Positions 11,987 through 23,485 of a stretch of 64,000 nucleotides of DNA are shown here, piece after piece (position 1 is the stretch's first letter; every line of letters begins with the position of its first letter). The translations under genes were made by a program, and so were the position numbers. A model generated the notes under the pieces. That model was not told the origin of the DNA. It saw nothing but the letters and a program-made list of their open reading frames with translations, and searched no databases. The DNA comes from Sipunculus nudus (Eukaryota; Annelida; Sipuncula; Golfingiida; Sipunculidae), in NCBI GenBank assembly GCA_026874595.1, contig CM049318.1:60980250-61044249 (forward strand), in the 5' to 3' direction.

Positions 11987-12520
11987 ATGCAGGCTCCGCG
12001 GCCACGTGGGGGTCCACTGGCTACAGGTGTGAGCCGGCTAGCCACCCTTGATTATGTAACGGGCCGAGCCCGCTGGTCTGTGCTGGGGGAAGCTCGACTG
12101 CAAGTACTGCGTGGTTTCCGCAGCAGGGGTGTGTGTGTGCATGGCCAGGGCGGACCCCGCCCGATGATAACCGGTCGTACCTTTAGAGCTGCTGCACACG
12201 CTGGTCATTCAGTTGTGATTCATTGGGCATTCAGTTGTGAAATCAGTTTTGATTCAGATTTGATACTGGATTCAGTCGCTACAGTCAGTGGTCACATGGT
12301 GTTCATTCTTGATTACGCCAAAGTGCAGTTTGTTAACTGAATTACCCTCTCACAGAGTTATATTAAAGATCAGCACTTATCATCAGCTCTACGGGAAGAC
12401 TGTTAACCTGAAATCACTATTAACATTGTTATTTTGGGATTTACGGGGCCTCGATCTACACGTAGCGAGAATTGACACCGCATCCTTCGGCTTCGCCTGT
12501 GGCATCATCTGCACATCACG
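11987..12520 (+). other. GC-richer block ending in a good splice donor (possible leader exon)
   Basis: A locally GC-rich segment follows ..AATGCAG and ends CATCACG before GTAAGT (12521-12526), a strong donor. It contains a 117-codon open frame (11987-12340) rich in Gly/Arg, with no similarity I recognise. It could be the leader exon of a host gene or of a retroelement. I see no partner exon downstream. Confidence 0.25.
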
Positions 12521-12526
12521 GTAAGT

Positions 12527-13503
12527 GTACTCTTGTACTTTTTGTATTAAATGATGTTATCTTATACTAAAATTGCTTAAATTAATAAATTCAATGTGTA
12601 TTTAATATTATACTTCGATCAACTCATCTCCACTTTCCTCCTTTTTAGCGAATCCGTTAGCTTATACGATGGTGTTGCGTCGTCCTTCCGCCGTCGTCCT
12701 TTCGATAACCTATATTATCTAAAAAAAAAAGCTGAAGCTAGCATCTATTTTTTTTTGCAAAAAAAATCATCTAAACAACTCTGTCGCATGGAGCTTATTT
12801 TGTTGCTATCTGTATTGATTTAGATTTTATACGGAAAAGCTAGAAAACCTTTGAAAATCATTCAGCGAAATTGTTCAATATTTTCACAGTTCTAAACGAT
12901 TCCATAGATTAATTCTCTCAAATTTGTTCAAATGGTTTGGGTTCGATGATTTTCGGCAAGGTTATACAGGGAGCTGAACTCAGTCATTTGGCTAAACAAG
13001 CATACTAACATAACAATCTCAGAAACGGCTGGAGCTATCATTGCCACGTTTTGTGCAACTATATGTCACATGACTCGTATTTGAAATTGAAGTTTTTGTG
13101 GCGCCACCTACATCGATCCGTTTTTTACAAGAAAAAACCTCGTGATTTTAGCCCCTTTCAGCTTCTAAATTTAAAATGTTTTATAATAAAACTGTCAAGC
13201 CGAATGCTTTCAATTTTTATTCACAAGAATTATTCTAGGGTGGGGTTCCGTCAATTGTATAAGAATAAATCGAGTTCATTGATTTTTGGTAGAGTCATAG
13301 CTAGAAAGCTGAAGTTGGTCTTGTGGCCATTAGTAAGCCTATACATGTATATCAGACTGAGGGCTGCAATAGTCTCCTCCTGCAAATCTTTTGTTTTAAA
13401 TCCTGTAACATTGCACGAATATGATTCATAGGTGGCCTTTTTCAACTTTACTTTAAAGATTTTTTGGATTAAATATTAGACCTTTAAAAATAAAACATTT
13501 CAT
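12527..13503. other. intergenic sequence, no gene seen
   Basis: AT-rich. A 126-codon frame at 13051-13431 has no recognisable motif and its codon use looks non-coding. Nothing else is supported. Confidence 0.5.
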
Positions 13504-16170
13504 TGTATCCCCAGACAAAGTCGGGGGATACTATGTTTTCATACCGGTCCCGCCGCCGCCGCCGCCGCCGCCGCATATAAATCTTGTTGGCGCGATAACT
13601 CAAAAAATATTTCACGGAACTTTACCAAACCTGGTATATGTATAGATATGGGTAAGAGGACGACGCCTGTTTAAAATGAGGTCATGACCTTTACTAGGAG
13701 AGTGTCCTTGACCTTGAATAGGTCCAATTTTGGGGAAAATCACACAAATTCTTTAATATCTCAAGAAATCTTGCATGGATTTATCCCAAAATCAAGTTGA
13801 TGGAAGATCATGGATAGGGTTGTCATGTTCCAGAAACTGATGGCGCCACTTATTATTCTTTACTTGTTTTCGTGCCGTTTAATACCCCCAAAATTGCCAC
13901 CTTACAGTACTGTGAGCATTATAAGTAAAAAACTAATGGACAGATTTCTTTTATATTATGCATATACATAGGTATGGGTTATGGGATGATGTTTATTTAA
14001 ATTGGGGTCATGACCTTTCCTATGCTAGTGGCCTTGACCTTGAATATTGCCATATATGGTGAAAATCACACACCTCTTATGATATCTCAAGTGTTGATAG
14101 CCATATGGATTTCAAACATGACTTATGTATGGCCCACCACTAAAGTAAGAACCCTATAGGTTCTAGGGTCATGAGGTCAAAGGTCAAGGTCACTGGACTG
14201 GCATTTTAAAAGATACTGTGGATGCATTTTAAGCCAAACTTTCATCCTAGGTCTTCCATCTTGAATACTGTGGTTAGCTTTTTATTCGCGAGGGTTTTAA
14301 TTTCACGATATTCGCGAATATGAAATAATCGCGAATATGAATCTCTCGGGAATAAGATGTTCCATCAGCTAAGCTGACCTCTGAAAACAACTTCATCAGC
14401 AACCTAATTTGTGCCTGGATTCGAAACTGGCACATGCATTAGTCGTACACACAAACTGTGATATATATAGACTGTGATACAAGTTCTAATTTAATGACGG
14501 AACCAGAAATTAGTTAGGTATTGTAGGTTTTTTAACATTAAATCAATACAGATCCTGCTATGCAATCGCGAAAATGAAACCCTCGCGTAACGTTCAAAAT
14601 GAAGAAATCGTGAAATTCCAGCCTTGCGAAAATAGTGGATGATCCATATCAATTTTGGGGTCACAAGGTCAAAGGTCAAGGCCACAGGAGCTATCTGTCC
14701 AAAAATTAGTTTCTGGATGATAATTTGATAATTCCTGCTTTTATTGATGTATTGATTTCAAACTTGACTAATATATGTCCCATTGAAAAAGCAAGAATCC
14801 AATTGAATTTTGGGTCATGAGGTCAAAGGTCAAGGTCACAGGACACATCTTTAAAAAGATTGTGGATGCATTTTCAGCCAAACATTTCATCTCAGACCTT
14901 TCATCTTGCACATATAGTTCACATGCCAAGAGTGGAAGAACCCTATCAATTTTGAGGTCACAAGGTCAAAGGTGAAGGTCACAGGAGCCATCTGTCCAAA
15001 AATTAGTTCCTGGATGATAATTCCTGCTTTTATTGATGTTTTGATTTCAAACTTGACTTGTATATGTCCCATTGGAAAAGCAAGACCCATATTGAATTTT
15101 GGGTCATGAGGTCAAAGGTCAAGGTCACAGGACACATCTTTAAAAAGATTGTGGATGCATTTTCAGCCAAACATTTCATCTCAGACCTTTCATCTTGCAC
15201 ATATAGTTCACATGCCAAGAGTGGAAGAACCCTATCAATTTTGAGGTCACAAGGTCAAAGGTGAAGGTCACAGGAGCCATCTGTCCAAAAATTAGTTCCT
15301 GGATGATAATTCCTGCTTTTATTGATGTTTTGATTTCAAACTTGACTTGTATATGTCCCATTGGAAAAGCAAGACCCATATTGATTTTGGGGTCATGAGG
15401 TCAAAGGTCAAGGTCACAGGACACATCTTCAAAAAAATTTGGATGCATTTTCAGCCAAACATTTCATCTCAGATTTTTCATCTTGCACATATAGTTCACC
15501 TGCCAAGAGAGGAAGAACCCTATCAATTTTTAGGTCACAAGGTCAAAGGTGAAGGTCACAGGAGCCATCTGTCCAAAAATGAGTTTCTGGATGATAATTC
15601 CTTCTTTTATTGATGTATGGATTTCAAACTTGACTTGTATTTGACCCATTGGAAAAACAAGACCCGAATTGATTTTGGGGTCATGAGGTCAAAGGTCATG
15701 GTCACAGGAAACCTCTTTAAAAAGATTGTGGATGCATTTTCAGCCAAACATTTCATCTCAGATCTTTCATCTTGCACATATAGTTCTCCTGCCAAGAGAG
15801 AAAGAACAATATAAATTTTGAGGTCACAAGGTCAAAGGTGAAAGTCACAGTAGCCATCTGTCCAAAAATTAGTTTTTGGATGATAATTCCTGCTTTATTG
15901 ATGTATAGATTTCAAACTTGACCTGCATATGTCCCGTTGGAAAAGCAAGACTTGAATTGATTTTGGGGTCATGAGGTCAAAGGTCACAAGACACATCTTT
16001 AAAAAGGTCAAGGTCACAGGACCAACATCTTCAACAAGATTGTGGATTGTTAGATGGAAGAAACAATAAATATGCCAAGTGTCAGTATATGCTGCTAAAA
16101 ATGGGGGTCTATTCTTAAAGGGGAGGGGGGCTACTATGTCTCGGGATACTCGGTGCCAAGAAATGTCTAG
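13504..16170 (+). mobile_element. H1-family Helentron-like element with satellite core, copy 1
   Basis: Starts TTGTATCCCCAGACAAAG and ends AAGAAATGTCTAG followed by T. GTATCCCCAGACA near the start is matched in inverted form near the end (TGTCT.GGGATAC), a subterminal inverted repeat as in Helentron/HINE elements. A (CCG)n tract follows the 5' end. The core (about 14640-16000) is a tandem array of alternating ~145-bp A and B monomers (~289-bp dimer). Each monomer carries AGGTCAAAGGTCAAGGTCA or GGTCAAAGGTGAAGGTCA-type words. The 3' hairpin has lost one arm compared with the copy at 31117-33728. A MITE-like insertion replaces H1 sequence at 14268-14634. No replication initiator/helicase ORF is present. 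Confidence 0.8.
14268..14634. mobile_element. MITE-like insertion inside H1 copy 1
   Basis: Compared with the sister H1 copy at about 31878-31905, about 367 bp of unrelated sequence replaces roughly 20 bp between CTTGAATA and GTGGATGATCC. Its ends are diverged inverted repeats: the left has TATTCGCGAGGG then AATTTCACGAT, and the right, reverse complemented, has TATTTTCGCAAGGC then AATTTCACGAT. The interior contains further TTCGCGAATATGAAAT palindromic words. No coding capacity. Confidence 0.65.
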
Positions 16171-16595
16171 TTGAGTGATGTTTGTGTATTTGTTGCTTGT
16201 ACTCGGATTCAAAATGTTTAGTACTTTTTGTACATTTACGTGTCACACCTGTACTTGAAAAGCAATCAAATAATTTTCCAATTATAGTAAAGCATGATAT
16301 TATTGAACTTAGAAGCATTATACCTGATGTATATCCTATTGCACAGGTTCGTATTAGGTCCTTAGGCCTTGTTTTCGTTTAAGTGGACAGAAAACGCTGA
16401 ATTTAATATTCACTATTTACTGCACACACAGGTATCTGTTACGTACTGACCGCCAATCGCAACGCAAGACTGGATCGAGCCTCGGCACACGGTATTTTTG
16501 CTTCCGTCAGGAGGGCATGCGTTCATTCCCGTGTGTGTGTGTTTATTTGCAAAATGACTCACACAATCATGAACAGAATCCCATAAATTTTTCAG
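16171..16595. other. region left of candidate terminal exon
   Basis: Between H1 copy 1 and the candidate exon at 16596. A 66-codon frame at 16182-16382 looks weakly protein-like, but no splice sites or family match support it. Nothing further can be called. Confidence 0.3.
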
Positions 16596-16792
16596 AGAAC
16601 TTCGAGTATGGGCTTATGAAGAATCCAGTTGACTTTGGTGTGGTCCGGCTCATGACCTGGATCAAGGAAGGACTTCCAGGAATATTCCGAATGTACAGTC
16701 TCATATGCACGACTGAACAGGAAAATATGGCCCGAATAAGTGAAGGCAAAGACTTGTTGGGGGATTTTGTGCACCAATTAACCTCGGAATAA
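16596..16792 (+). CDS. candidate terminal coding exon, unrecognised
   Basis: A pyrimidine-rich tract ending AATTTTTCAG (16586-16595) precedes an open frame that runs to TAA at 16790-16792. It includes NPVDFGVVRLMTWIKEGLPG and ends GKDLLGDFVHQLTSE. Codon use looks coding: it is mixed, with little third-position A/T bias compared with its surroundings. I do not recognise the family and no upstream exon is identified. It could be the last exon of a host gene on the plus strand or a retrocopy fragment. The following 450 bases are AT-rich without an obvious AATAAA. Confidence 0.4.
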
Positions 16793-17249
16793 GATAAGAT
16801 AAGATAATATAACATTACATAACATAAGTGTCACAAAAATGAGGTAGATATGCTGCATTGCATTATCTAATATGCTTTACTTTACAATTCATATCTATAT
16901 GGTATGTATTTATAAAATATGACGCAGCACATGTAAATAACATATTTGGTTTGTATACAGAATGATATTTGCATGTAATTTATGTAGATCAAGAGCCATA
17001 TATTATTAACATGTAATATTAAACATGGTTATATTATATATATTTATATGTGTGTGAAAAAATAAGTAAAAGCATTTATTTGCGATTTTATCTAACAGGC
17101 GACTTCGAGCCGGACTCTAACAATGTCTGCCATGCAGTAAAACCGTAAGGACCAGCAACCAGTAACAACAAAATCACGGGCAAAAGACAAGACTTTGAAC
17201 GAGCTGATGTTGTCGTGGTCACGAGCTGGTAACCCTTTCTTTCTTAATC
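16793..17249. other. AT-rich spacer with possible UTR exon
   Basis: (GATAA)n-like repeats follow the stop at 16792. Near 17098 a TTTATCTAACAG acceptor-like site precedes GC-richer sequence that leads to the candidate exon at 17250. Confidence 0.3.
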
Positions 17250-17370
17250 ATGGTACACGACAAGCTGATGAAGTCACTCGGAGATGACGCACTTCCCCAA
17301 GCGCTGGCCGCCTTAGACGATCATGACACGAGTGAACTTGACCAACTGTGCTCCCAGCTGAAAAAATCAG
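17250..17370 (+). CDS. candidate first coding exon, unrecognised
   Basis: ATG at 17250 opens a frame reading MVHDKLMKSLGDDALPQALA and ending QLCSQLKKS. It is interrupted at 17371 by donor GTGAGA. The acidic, helical-looking peptide and GC-rich codons differ from the AT-rich flanks. No downstream exon was found, because the next segments are repeats. An unspliced chance frame cannot be excluded, and I do not recognise the family. Confidence 0.35.
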
Positions 17371-17590
17371 GTGAGATAAAACCATTGCTTATACCAGACT
17401 TTATCTCTGTCACGTGAGGAAGTGTAGTCACTGCACCTGATGTTGAATTATAAAGCTCGTATGTTACTTCATAGACCATGCTGAGAACCTGCCAAGGGCA
17501 TACCATCTTGGGAACCTAAACCAGACCGAATTTACTGGAAAGAGGATTATCGAAAACGTAAGAAACAGTTGAATGAACTGGTCAAAACTC

Positions 17591-17595
<5 letters not shown>

Positions 17596-17670
<75 letters not shown>

Positions 17671-17671
17671 T
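17596..17671. repeat. compound (TA)n(GA)n microsatellite
   Basis: About 46 bp of TA is followed directly by about 28 bp of GA. Confidence 0.95.
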
Positions 17672-17778
17672 TAATGGAAGCTGGACGCTACGAAATGTAT
17701 GAAAATAGATTTGTTACAAAAGCATGGTTTCACAATAAATTTCAGTAAAGTGTCGCCCCCAACACAGCGTATTATACC

Positions 17779-20391
17779 TTTTTTAGCTCAGCTGACTATA
17801 AGTCATCTGAGCTATAGTCGTGGTCCATTGTCCGTCGTCCGTCCGTCTGTCCGTCCGTCCGTCCGTCCGTCCGTAGATGTGGCACGTTTTGAAACCGTAA
17901 GACCTAGGAATCCAAAATTCAGCATAATGTTAGATGTCCCCAAGATCTCCTACCAAGCCGAAAACTGGGTCTTTGCGACTTCATTCCTTTGAGAAATTAA
18001 GGAAAAACCTCAATTTTTTATTAAAAACCTATTTTCACACTTCAGGACTGCCTATTATCAAAACCACTCATCTGTTTTTCCTCATATTTCCTATAAATAA
18101 TCCTCTATATAATTCCTATGTACATGCCAGAAATTACGTCTGTATTATATAATTTAAAAAAGTTATGGGCCAAAACATAATGCATTTTGTAAATAATCAG
18201 GAAAGAAATTTTATCACTTAACACAAAACTTGTTAAAGCTAAGCATTTTTTTTCCAGTAATATTACTTTTATTAATCAAAATTAAATTGTATACCCAAAA
18301 TTAGATCAAAATCTTTTAAATTTTTTAAAATATTAGCAAAAATAAAAAATTGGTACCTTAAATTTTGCCCAACTTTGACTATGGCACGTTTTTTTGCTGT
18401 AACTGCTGTGGATTTAATTTTCACAGCATGTTTTTGTTAGCATTTCAACTGTTAACACCAAAAATTTGAAACCAGTTGATCAAAAACTGTAGATTTTATT
18501 CAAGTTTTCAAGCACCATGTCACATATTGCTAGTGTTATGCAGTTTACTAGAGCTCAGCTCTAAGTTCCTTAAATTTGGCATACAGTTAGATTTCCCCAA
18601 AATCCCCTACCATGCCAAGAATTTGGTCACTAGGACTTAATTCCTTCGAGATATCAATGAAAAACTTCATTTTTCCATTAAAAACCCATTGTTACACTTT
18701 AAGACTGCCTAATATCAAAACCACTGATCTGACTTTGATCATATATAATATACATATTTTTCTATACATTCGCTATGCACATGCCAGAAATGATGTCAGT
18801 ATTGTGTATTTTTTTTAAGTTATGGGCCCAAACATAATGCACTTTGTAAAAAATCAAGAAATATATTTACTCCCTTAACAAGGGCATTGCTGAAGCTAGA
18901 GATTTTATTGTCAGGGATGTAACATTATTTAATCAAGATTCAATTGAATACCCAAAATTAGTTCTGAATTTTTCAAATTTTATAAGTTATTAGTATAAAT
19001 ATAAAATTAGTACCTTAAATTTTTCCCAACTGTGACCATGGCACGTTTGTTTCCTGAGAGCACTGTTGATATAATTTTCATATCATGCACACATAAGGAT
19101 TTCAGCTTTTTAGTTTAGAAAGCTGAAAGAAATTGGCCAAATATTGTAGCTTTTATTAATGTTTTTTATGAGACCCTGTCAGACTTTGGCTCTCTCCAGC
19201 CCCTCTTGAGTCACCTGTATGTTGACCTTGTTGACCTTTCATCAAATTATGCACGCTTGAGGCGAGAATCCAGGCAGCTTATGGCTAGCCACAGTTGATC
19301 CAGGTGTCCAACCCAACTCATCTAGTAGTTTTAACCAACAACATAACAATAAACAATAAATTAATAAATTTTTCTTGGTTTTTAATAACAAATTAAAGAA
19401 AAATAGAAAAGGAATTTGTTAGTTTATAATAACAGGAAATTAACTTGCAGTTACTGATGATATAAGAATCTTGTATCAATGGGTAGAATGTCACATATTT
19501 CAAATAACACCATGCAGTCACCTATGGCATTTTTCAGTTCATTTTTAATGATAAAGAAGTAAATCATATTATTCATTACTAATCATTAGGGATTATATGA
19601 AGGAAATTAATGATAGACAAAGATGCAGTTGATAATATTAATCTAGATTCCTACTGTGTCTAGTGTGTACATTGATGTGAAATTAGTCCAAAATGAATTT
19701 TTTACAGTTATTTTTTAATATAAATAAAAGCCATAAAACCAGGTACTTATGATCATTATTTAAATGTGTGAATTTTGTATATTCTGGATTCTCAAAATCA
19801 TTGTTTGGTGAAAACTGAATAAATACCAGACATGGTGCAAATACTTTGTAATTGTATTTAAATACGAATATGATTATGTACTCCATTATAAAATTTCTTG
19901 CATAAAGAATGGGAATTCAGGTAAAAATGAAAGTATATGAATACTCGTGCAAATACTTTCAAAATGTATTCATGAATGCATTCATGAATATATTCTTTAA
20001 TATTATTTTAATAATCATATCAGTTATATTTCATTTTAAAAAATCATATGATTCTCTTATTATTTTTAATAAAAATTATATTTTGGACAATATTTGTAAT
20101 TATTTTTAATAAATAGTTAAACTCTTATATTATATGTTCTGCTTATAAGTTATATGGCCAAGTCAAAATCTGTGTTACAATAGCACTCCATTTGTTAATA
20201 AAATAAATGAAAACAATCCTCTTCCCTGTCTCCAAAGATACTATCAAAATCATACATAAGCTAAACACCCACAACTCATAATACAGCTTATATTTATTAC
20301 CACACAATACCAGCATGTGCCTCATTTCTAAAAAAATATTTTTTTTATCATATATAACAGCTGAGCGTCGTGACCCATAGGTCCCTTGTTT
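17779..20391 (+). mobile_element. H2-family Helentron-like element, copy A
   Basis: Begins TTTTTTAGCTCAGCTGAC and ends CAGCTGAGCGTCGTGACC then CATAGGTCCCTTGTTT. GCTCAGCTGA near the 5' end and CAGCTGAGC near the 3' end are subterminal inverted repeats, and the imperfect palindrome GTGACCCATAGGTC lies just inside the 3' end. A (CCGT)n tract at about 17833-17875 follows the 5' end. The interior has two diverged tandem halves (each with CCCCTACCA(T/A)GCCGA-like and CCATTGTTACACTT-like words). It is closely similar, segment by segment, to copy E (28797-31116 plus 33729-34050). No ORF of significance. About 2.6 kb. Confidence 0.75.
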
Positions 20392-21270
20392 AGGAACTGA
20401 AGTGAACTGTAAAACCAGGACACTGACATATCACCTCCAAGCGCCAAACTTAAATATTTTTGCAAAAGTGGCAATAAATTATTATTATTGTATAAATTGA
20501 ATATTAAATTTTTTCTTATAAAAATGTTTACTCAGTGCTCTGTAATATTGATTATTTATATAACGTTTATAGTATACCTTAACAACCAGAAAAAAAATGT
20601 TTGTACGGACTTTCAAGTGAAACAATATGGACCAAGCGGCTGATTTTTTTCTGGAATATTTACCAGTCCGGAAAAAAGTGTAATGTTTCAAGAAGATTAC
20701 AAAAATATGCTTTAATAATTGTTGAAATATGAATATTTGATTGAACTGAAGTGTTCATTTAAAAATAACTAAATAAATCAATAATCCCAGAAAAACAGGA
20801 GCGATGATTCTATAGAACAATTATATATCTATTATTTTTTGTTTGGCCTAAGCGCCCCGGGAAAAGGATTATGCCTTGTATAGGGGTAAAGTGGCTGTCA
20901 GCGCAGGAATTCCTGTGTTGTGGCCCTGTCAACTTGTCACCCTGTGGGGGTTAAACTTTTGGCGAGCAAGGTCTGGCTCAAGTCAGCCCCGGTCACCAGC
21001 ACATAGAACACCGATTTTCCTGCTGCATGGCTCAATTAAGTCATTCTTTCTCACAGTAAGTAGAAATTAGTTGCTCTAAATTACTTAATGACTGCCTAAA
21101 TATAGAAATACGGTGATGCTCTTTTGATAATTACTTATATATCTATGATTGTCTAAATTTTTTAATATGGTGAGGCGCTGTTTATAGTTCCCTATATGAC
21201 TGTCAAAATACGGAAATATGGTGATGCGCTTTTTATAGTTCATTATGACTGTTTAAATATGGTGATGCGC
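20392..21270. other. intergenic, no gene seen
   Basis: AT-rich. A somewhat GC-richer segment at 20870-21060 carries a 64-codon frame without recognisable motifs. Short diverged repeats with GGTGATGCGCTTTT words occur at 21110-21270. Confidence 0.4.
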
Positions 21271-23485
21271 TTTTTTGCTCAGCTGACTCTAAGTCATCTG
21301 AGCTATAGTCGTGGTCCATTGTCCGTCGTCCATCCGTCCGGCCGTCTGACCGTCCGTCCGGCCGACCGTCCGTTAACGGACAGGGCACGTTTTGAAACCG
21401 TTGGACCTATGAATCCAAAATTTTGCATACAGTTAACTGTCCCTAAAATCTCCTACCATACCGAAAATTGGATCACTAAAGCTGTGTTTCCATTCATCCG
21501 TAAATCGCGTACGTCTCTTACGTAAAAGATGAACTGTTTCCATATGTCCGTTTTAACGTGCTCCGCATGCGTATCCGCAAAAACGGACAGCATCGAAACG
21601 GATCGGTGAGCGATTCATCCGTTTTACGGATGGCAAAAATGCCTACATTCCCCGACAGTGCCCCGGCGCCAGATGTGATGAGACATGTTGACCTTTTCCT
21701 GCCTGTCGTCCTTGCAGTTTCAAAAGAGGCACGTTAAAGGGTATCCGCAAGAAAAATGTACGTACTTATGGAAACAGTTTTTGCGGACTGCGCGCTATGG
21801 AACGTACGTACGTCTTTTGCGGATACGTTTTTTTTACGGATACATGGAAACACAGCTTAAGGCTTCTTCGCTCCTTTGAAATATTCAGAAATAACCTCTG
21901 TTTTCCATAAAAAAAGCCATTGTTACACTTCAAGGCTGCCTAATATCAAAACCACCTATTTTTTTTAATCATATTTAGTATTCATATTCTTCAATATATT
22001 TTTTTTTTTGAACATACCAAAATTTAGGTCAGTATTGCGTATTTTTTTTAAGTTATGGGCCCAAATATAATGCAATTTTTTAAAAATCAGGAAATAAATT
22101 TACTCACTTAACATGAAAATTGCTGAAGCTGGAGACTTTTTTTCAGGGAAATAACTTCTCACGATTCAATTCTAAACCCAAAATTATAACTGAATTTTGC
22201 AAATTTTTTAAGTTATTAGCATAAAATAAAAATCAATACCTTAAATTTTGTCCATCTTTGGCAACGGCACGTTTTTTCCCTGTAAGCAATGTAGATTTAA
22301 TTTTCACAGCATATATACATAAGGATTTAATCTTTAAAAATCTAAAATTTCAAAGGAATTGATTGAAAAGAGAAGCTTTCATTTAAGTTTTTATACAACA
22401 TGTCAAGTGTTGTTTACATCAAGTCCACCCTGTAGAATAGCCTTCTCTTGTGCATGTTATGTAACCCTCTCCAGGCAGCTTGCCTTGGCTAAGCTTGGCC
22501 ACTACAAGCAGGCTTCCCCTCTTCCCTACACTCCCCCTCCCCCAGCTGGTGCATAAACTAGATGAATGTTATGATTTTCTGTATAAGATTCATACTTATT
22601 CTAGGCTATGCTACATTTTAGATTTTGTATTGTACCATTAGGGTTACAATAATTAAAGTGCACATTTAATTGTGTCCAAAAAGTGGTGTATTACTATGAA
22701 AGTGTGGATGTTCATCAGATAAGTAATTCCTTACTTCAGAAGAGTAAAAACTTCACGAGGTGTGAAATTGACTATTAATTCCAGTAAATAATTATGGCTG
22801 AGATAGTAATTATATAGCACAATGATATTGTTTGTCCCCTCATTCAACCAAAAGTGTGTATACCCTATTTGAAAAGATGTTTTATTTTATAAAATTTACT
22901 GAATCTTTTATTTTTGTGAATAAAATTAAGCTTGTACTGGAAACTCCAATGTACAAAACATTCTAATAGTGATTAAAGGAAAAATCTTGAAGATGCCATG
23001 TTGTGGCATTATTTTCTTTTAAATTCAGTTTAAACATTTGTGATTTAAAAATAATAAAATATATGTGTATGCATAATATGACCCGATAGGAGCTACACTC
23101 TGGATAAATAATGATTGCAACTTAGAATTCTGATATTTTAACTTATATTTCAGTTTTTTTATTACAAATTTATAAAACTTGTAAATAAAAAAATGAATCT
23201 GATAAAAACTATTAATGAAATAAGGGGATATGCTGAAAATAATAGGCTTTAATATGGACTTAAATGCATTATTCCCATGAAAGTGAAATAAAGGTATTAG
23301 TCCATTCTGTCAACTTGTCTGTCCATCTGTAAATTTTTCATATGCATCACAGCATCTCAGATCTTTTACTTGTGTTCTTCATGACAATCTTGTCAGAGTA
23401 TTAGTTTTGCAGTCATATATTTAGAACTATACTATAACTGAGTAGGAGGGCCCCTTTCCTCTTTTGCTTCTCAAATGCTTATATA
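21271..23485 (+). mobile_element. H2-family element, copy B (3' end uncertain)
   Basis: Starts TTTTTTGCTCAGCTGACTC, followed by a (GTCC)n-like tract at 21316-21373 and interior words shared with copies A, C, D and E. A Harbinger-like MITE interrupts it at 21480-21857. Homology to other copies is clear to about 22560 and weaker to about 23470 (GGCCCCTTTCCTC.. ..AAATGCTT, compare 34999-35026), where a (TA)n tract intervenes. No CAGCTGAGC end follows directly, so the copy is truncated or its 3' end is one of those near 34268 or 35119. Confidence 0.6.
21480..21857. mobile_element. PIF/Harbinger-like MITE with TAA target duplication
   Basis: Perfect 14-bp terminal inverted repeats AGCTGTGTTTCCAT (21480-21493) and ATGGAAACACAGCT (21844-21857) are flanked by TAA on both sides (21477-21479 and 21858-21860). 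Outside, H2 sequence resumes in register (..TTGGATCACTAA / GGCTTCTTCG.., compare TTGGTCACTAGGACTTAATTC in copy A), which confirms an insertion. Inverted similarity continues inside (ATCCGTAAA, ACGTACG, GTTTCCATA). A 3-bp TAA duplication is typical of PIF/Harbinger elements. No transposase; 378 bp. Confidence 0.88.
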
